DNA from: VRUE01 sp963840565
GTDB lineage: Bacteria; Actinomycetota; Thermoleophilia; Solirubrobacterales; 70-9
Direction: 5' to 3'
DNA length: 64,000 nucleotides
Assembly (NCBI GenBank): GCA_963840565.1
Contig: CAWIZH010000002.1
Span: 62,001-126,000 of the forward strand
The notes under the pieces are model-generated. The model did no database searches. It was not told the DNA's origin and worked only from the letters and a program-made list of their open reading frames with translations. Numbering within the stretch: position 1 is the stretch's first letter; each line of letters starts with the position of its first letter. Below, in pieces: positions 62,348 to 64,000 of this stretch. A program made the position numbers and the translations under genes.

Positions 62348-62364
62348 AAGCCCTGGGTGAAGGG

Positions 62365-63569
<1,205 letters not shown>

Positions 63570-63614
63570 GTCGGGGATTAAAGGGGACGGGCCGCGCGGG
63601 CGTATCCTTGGCCC

Positions 63615-63912
63615 GTGGTCTTCGTCCTCGGAACCGTCGGCATGGTGCTGCTCATCGTCGGCGTGCTTGTCCTGCTCGAGCACTTCTACACCGGCAACAA
63701 CGCCGAACTGCTCGACTGGAAGCCGACCCGCTCGCCCGAACTCGAGGTCCAGAACGAGGTCGACGACGTGCAGCAGATGCTCGACGCGCAGAACGAGATG
63801 CGCCGCCGCCGCGGCGCTCGCCGATCGCAACGAGCAGGAGCTGCGCGACGAAGTCGCCGCCGAGGAGCTCGAGCGCCTGCGCCACCGTCGCGGCTTCGCC
63901 AATCCCTCCTAG
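63615..63912 (+). CDS. Small single-helix membrane protein with charged coiled tail (frameshifted)
   Basis: About 98 aa, GTG 63615. One N-terminal helix (VVFVLGTVGMVLLIVGVLVL), then YTGNNAELLDWKPTRSPELE and a charged helical tail (VDDVQQMLDAQNEMRRRR) that continues in another frame after about 63815 (AALADRNEQELRDEVAAEEL). It ends RHRRGFANPS. Divergent from the thiolase operon. No known family. Confidence 0.55.
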
Positions 63913-63918
63913 CCACGG

Positions 63919-64000
63919 CTAGGCCGCCTCGCCCTGGAGGACCGGCTCGGGCGCCGCGCGGGGTGCGCGGGAGCCGACGGGGCCGAAGCAGAGAGCCAAT
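63919..64000 (-). CDS. Possible C-terminal end of a minus-strand gene, truncated by the window edge
   Basis: One minus-strand frame is open from the right edge to TAG 63921-63919, reading ALCFGPVGSRAPRAAPEPVL then QGEAA. The length is too short to judge coding with confidence and no family is recognised. Confidence 0.3.
   Translation of the reverse strand, partial: LALCFGPVGSRAPRAAPEPVLQGEAA

Overview
The window is visibly GC-rich, with strong G/C third positions and many GTG and TTG starts. Its gene set is actinobacterial: a GuaB3-type IMP dehydrogenase paralogue beside guaA, a c-di-AMP (ydaO-type) riboswitch before an M23 cell-wall peptidase, the four-subunit actinobacterial oxidase with CtaF, and a NAD(P)HX-repair/CBS/alr/cca/infA run. 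A deep-branching high-GC actinobacterium such as a member of Thermoleophilia fits best, but that assignment is inference. There is no rRNA, no convincing tRNA, no CRISPR array and no transposase.

Layout. 1-4.5 kb: end of a cation diffusion facilitator, small proteins, and the TldD/TldE protease pair. 4.6-11.2 kb: HU, pyrF, a LysM protein, a D-Ala-D-Ala carboxypeptidase, a PfkB-family sugar kinase, guaB3 and guaA. 11.2-15.5 kb: a membrane protein, two alpha/beta hydrolases divergent from a TetR regulator, and the M23 peptidase with its riboswitch. 15.6-28.2 kb: rplM-rpsI-glmM-glmS, a lipoprotein, acpS, a Fic protein, nnr, a CBS protein, alr, cca and infA. 28.2-36.5 kb: a GH63-like glycosidase, an ABC-2 exporter, an amidase with a GatC-like partner, a secreted protein, a long inverted repeat and a badly broken glycosyltransferase. 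36.6-40.8 kb: an intact A2-type cytochrome c oxidase (coxB-coxA-USP-like-coxC). 40.7-45.5 kb: a duplication of the coxC end plus a USP-like gene, flanking about 3.5 kb of foreign-looking DNA with metal-resistance remnants. 45.5-51.8 kb: ctaA, a two-haem-motif cytochrome c lipoprotein, a CBS protein, ctaF, a tiny membrane peptide, ctaB, and a second oxidase subunit I/II pair that has lost nearly all its metal ligands. 51.8-56.5 kb: a PAP2 protein, a flippase-like protein, trxB, a VapBC-like pair, greA and a UBP zinc finger. 56.5-63.6 kb: a minus-strand beta-oxidation operon (thiolase, class IV aminotransferase, acyl-CoA dehydrogenase, ECH-HAD) ending in an alkyl-sulfatase-like enzyme.

How the genes work together: two respiratory loci share haem A synthesis (ctaA, ctaB). 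A cell-envelope theme links glmM/glmS, alr, the carboxypeptidase, the LysM protein and the riboswitch-controlled M23 enzyme. The last operon reads as a route from alkyl chains to acetyl-CoA.

Two things should colour every use of this sequence. First, about forty reading frames are interrupted by apparent single-base indels, mostly +1 insertions outside homopolymers, while the neighbouring frame continues the protein. These look like sequence or assembly errors rather than dozens of pseudogenes, so I annotate through them. Second, at least two families of short perfect or near-perfect palindromes recur, and some copies lie inside genes. The most unusual biology is the ligand-less oxidase I/II pair at 49.4-51.7 kb.
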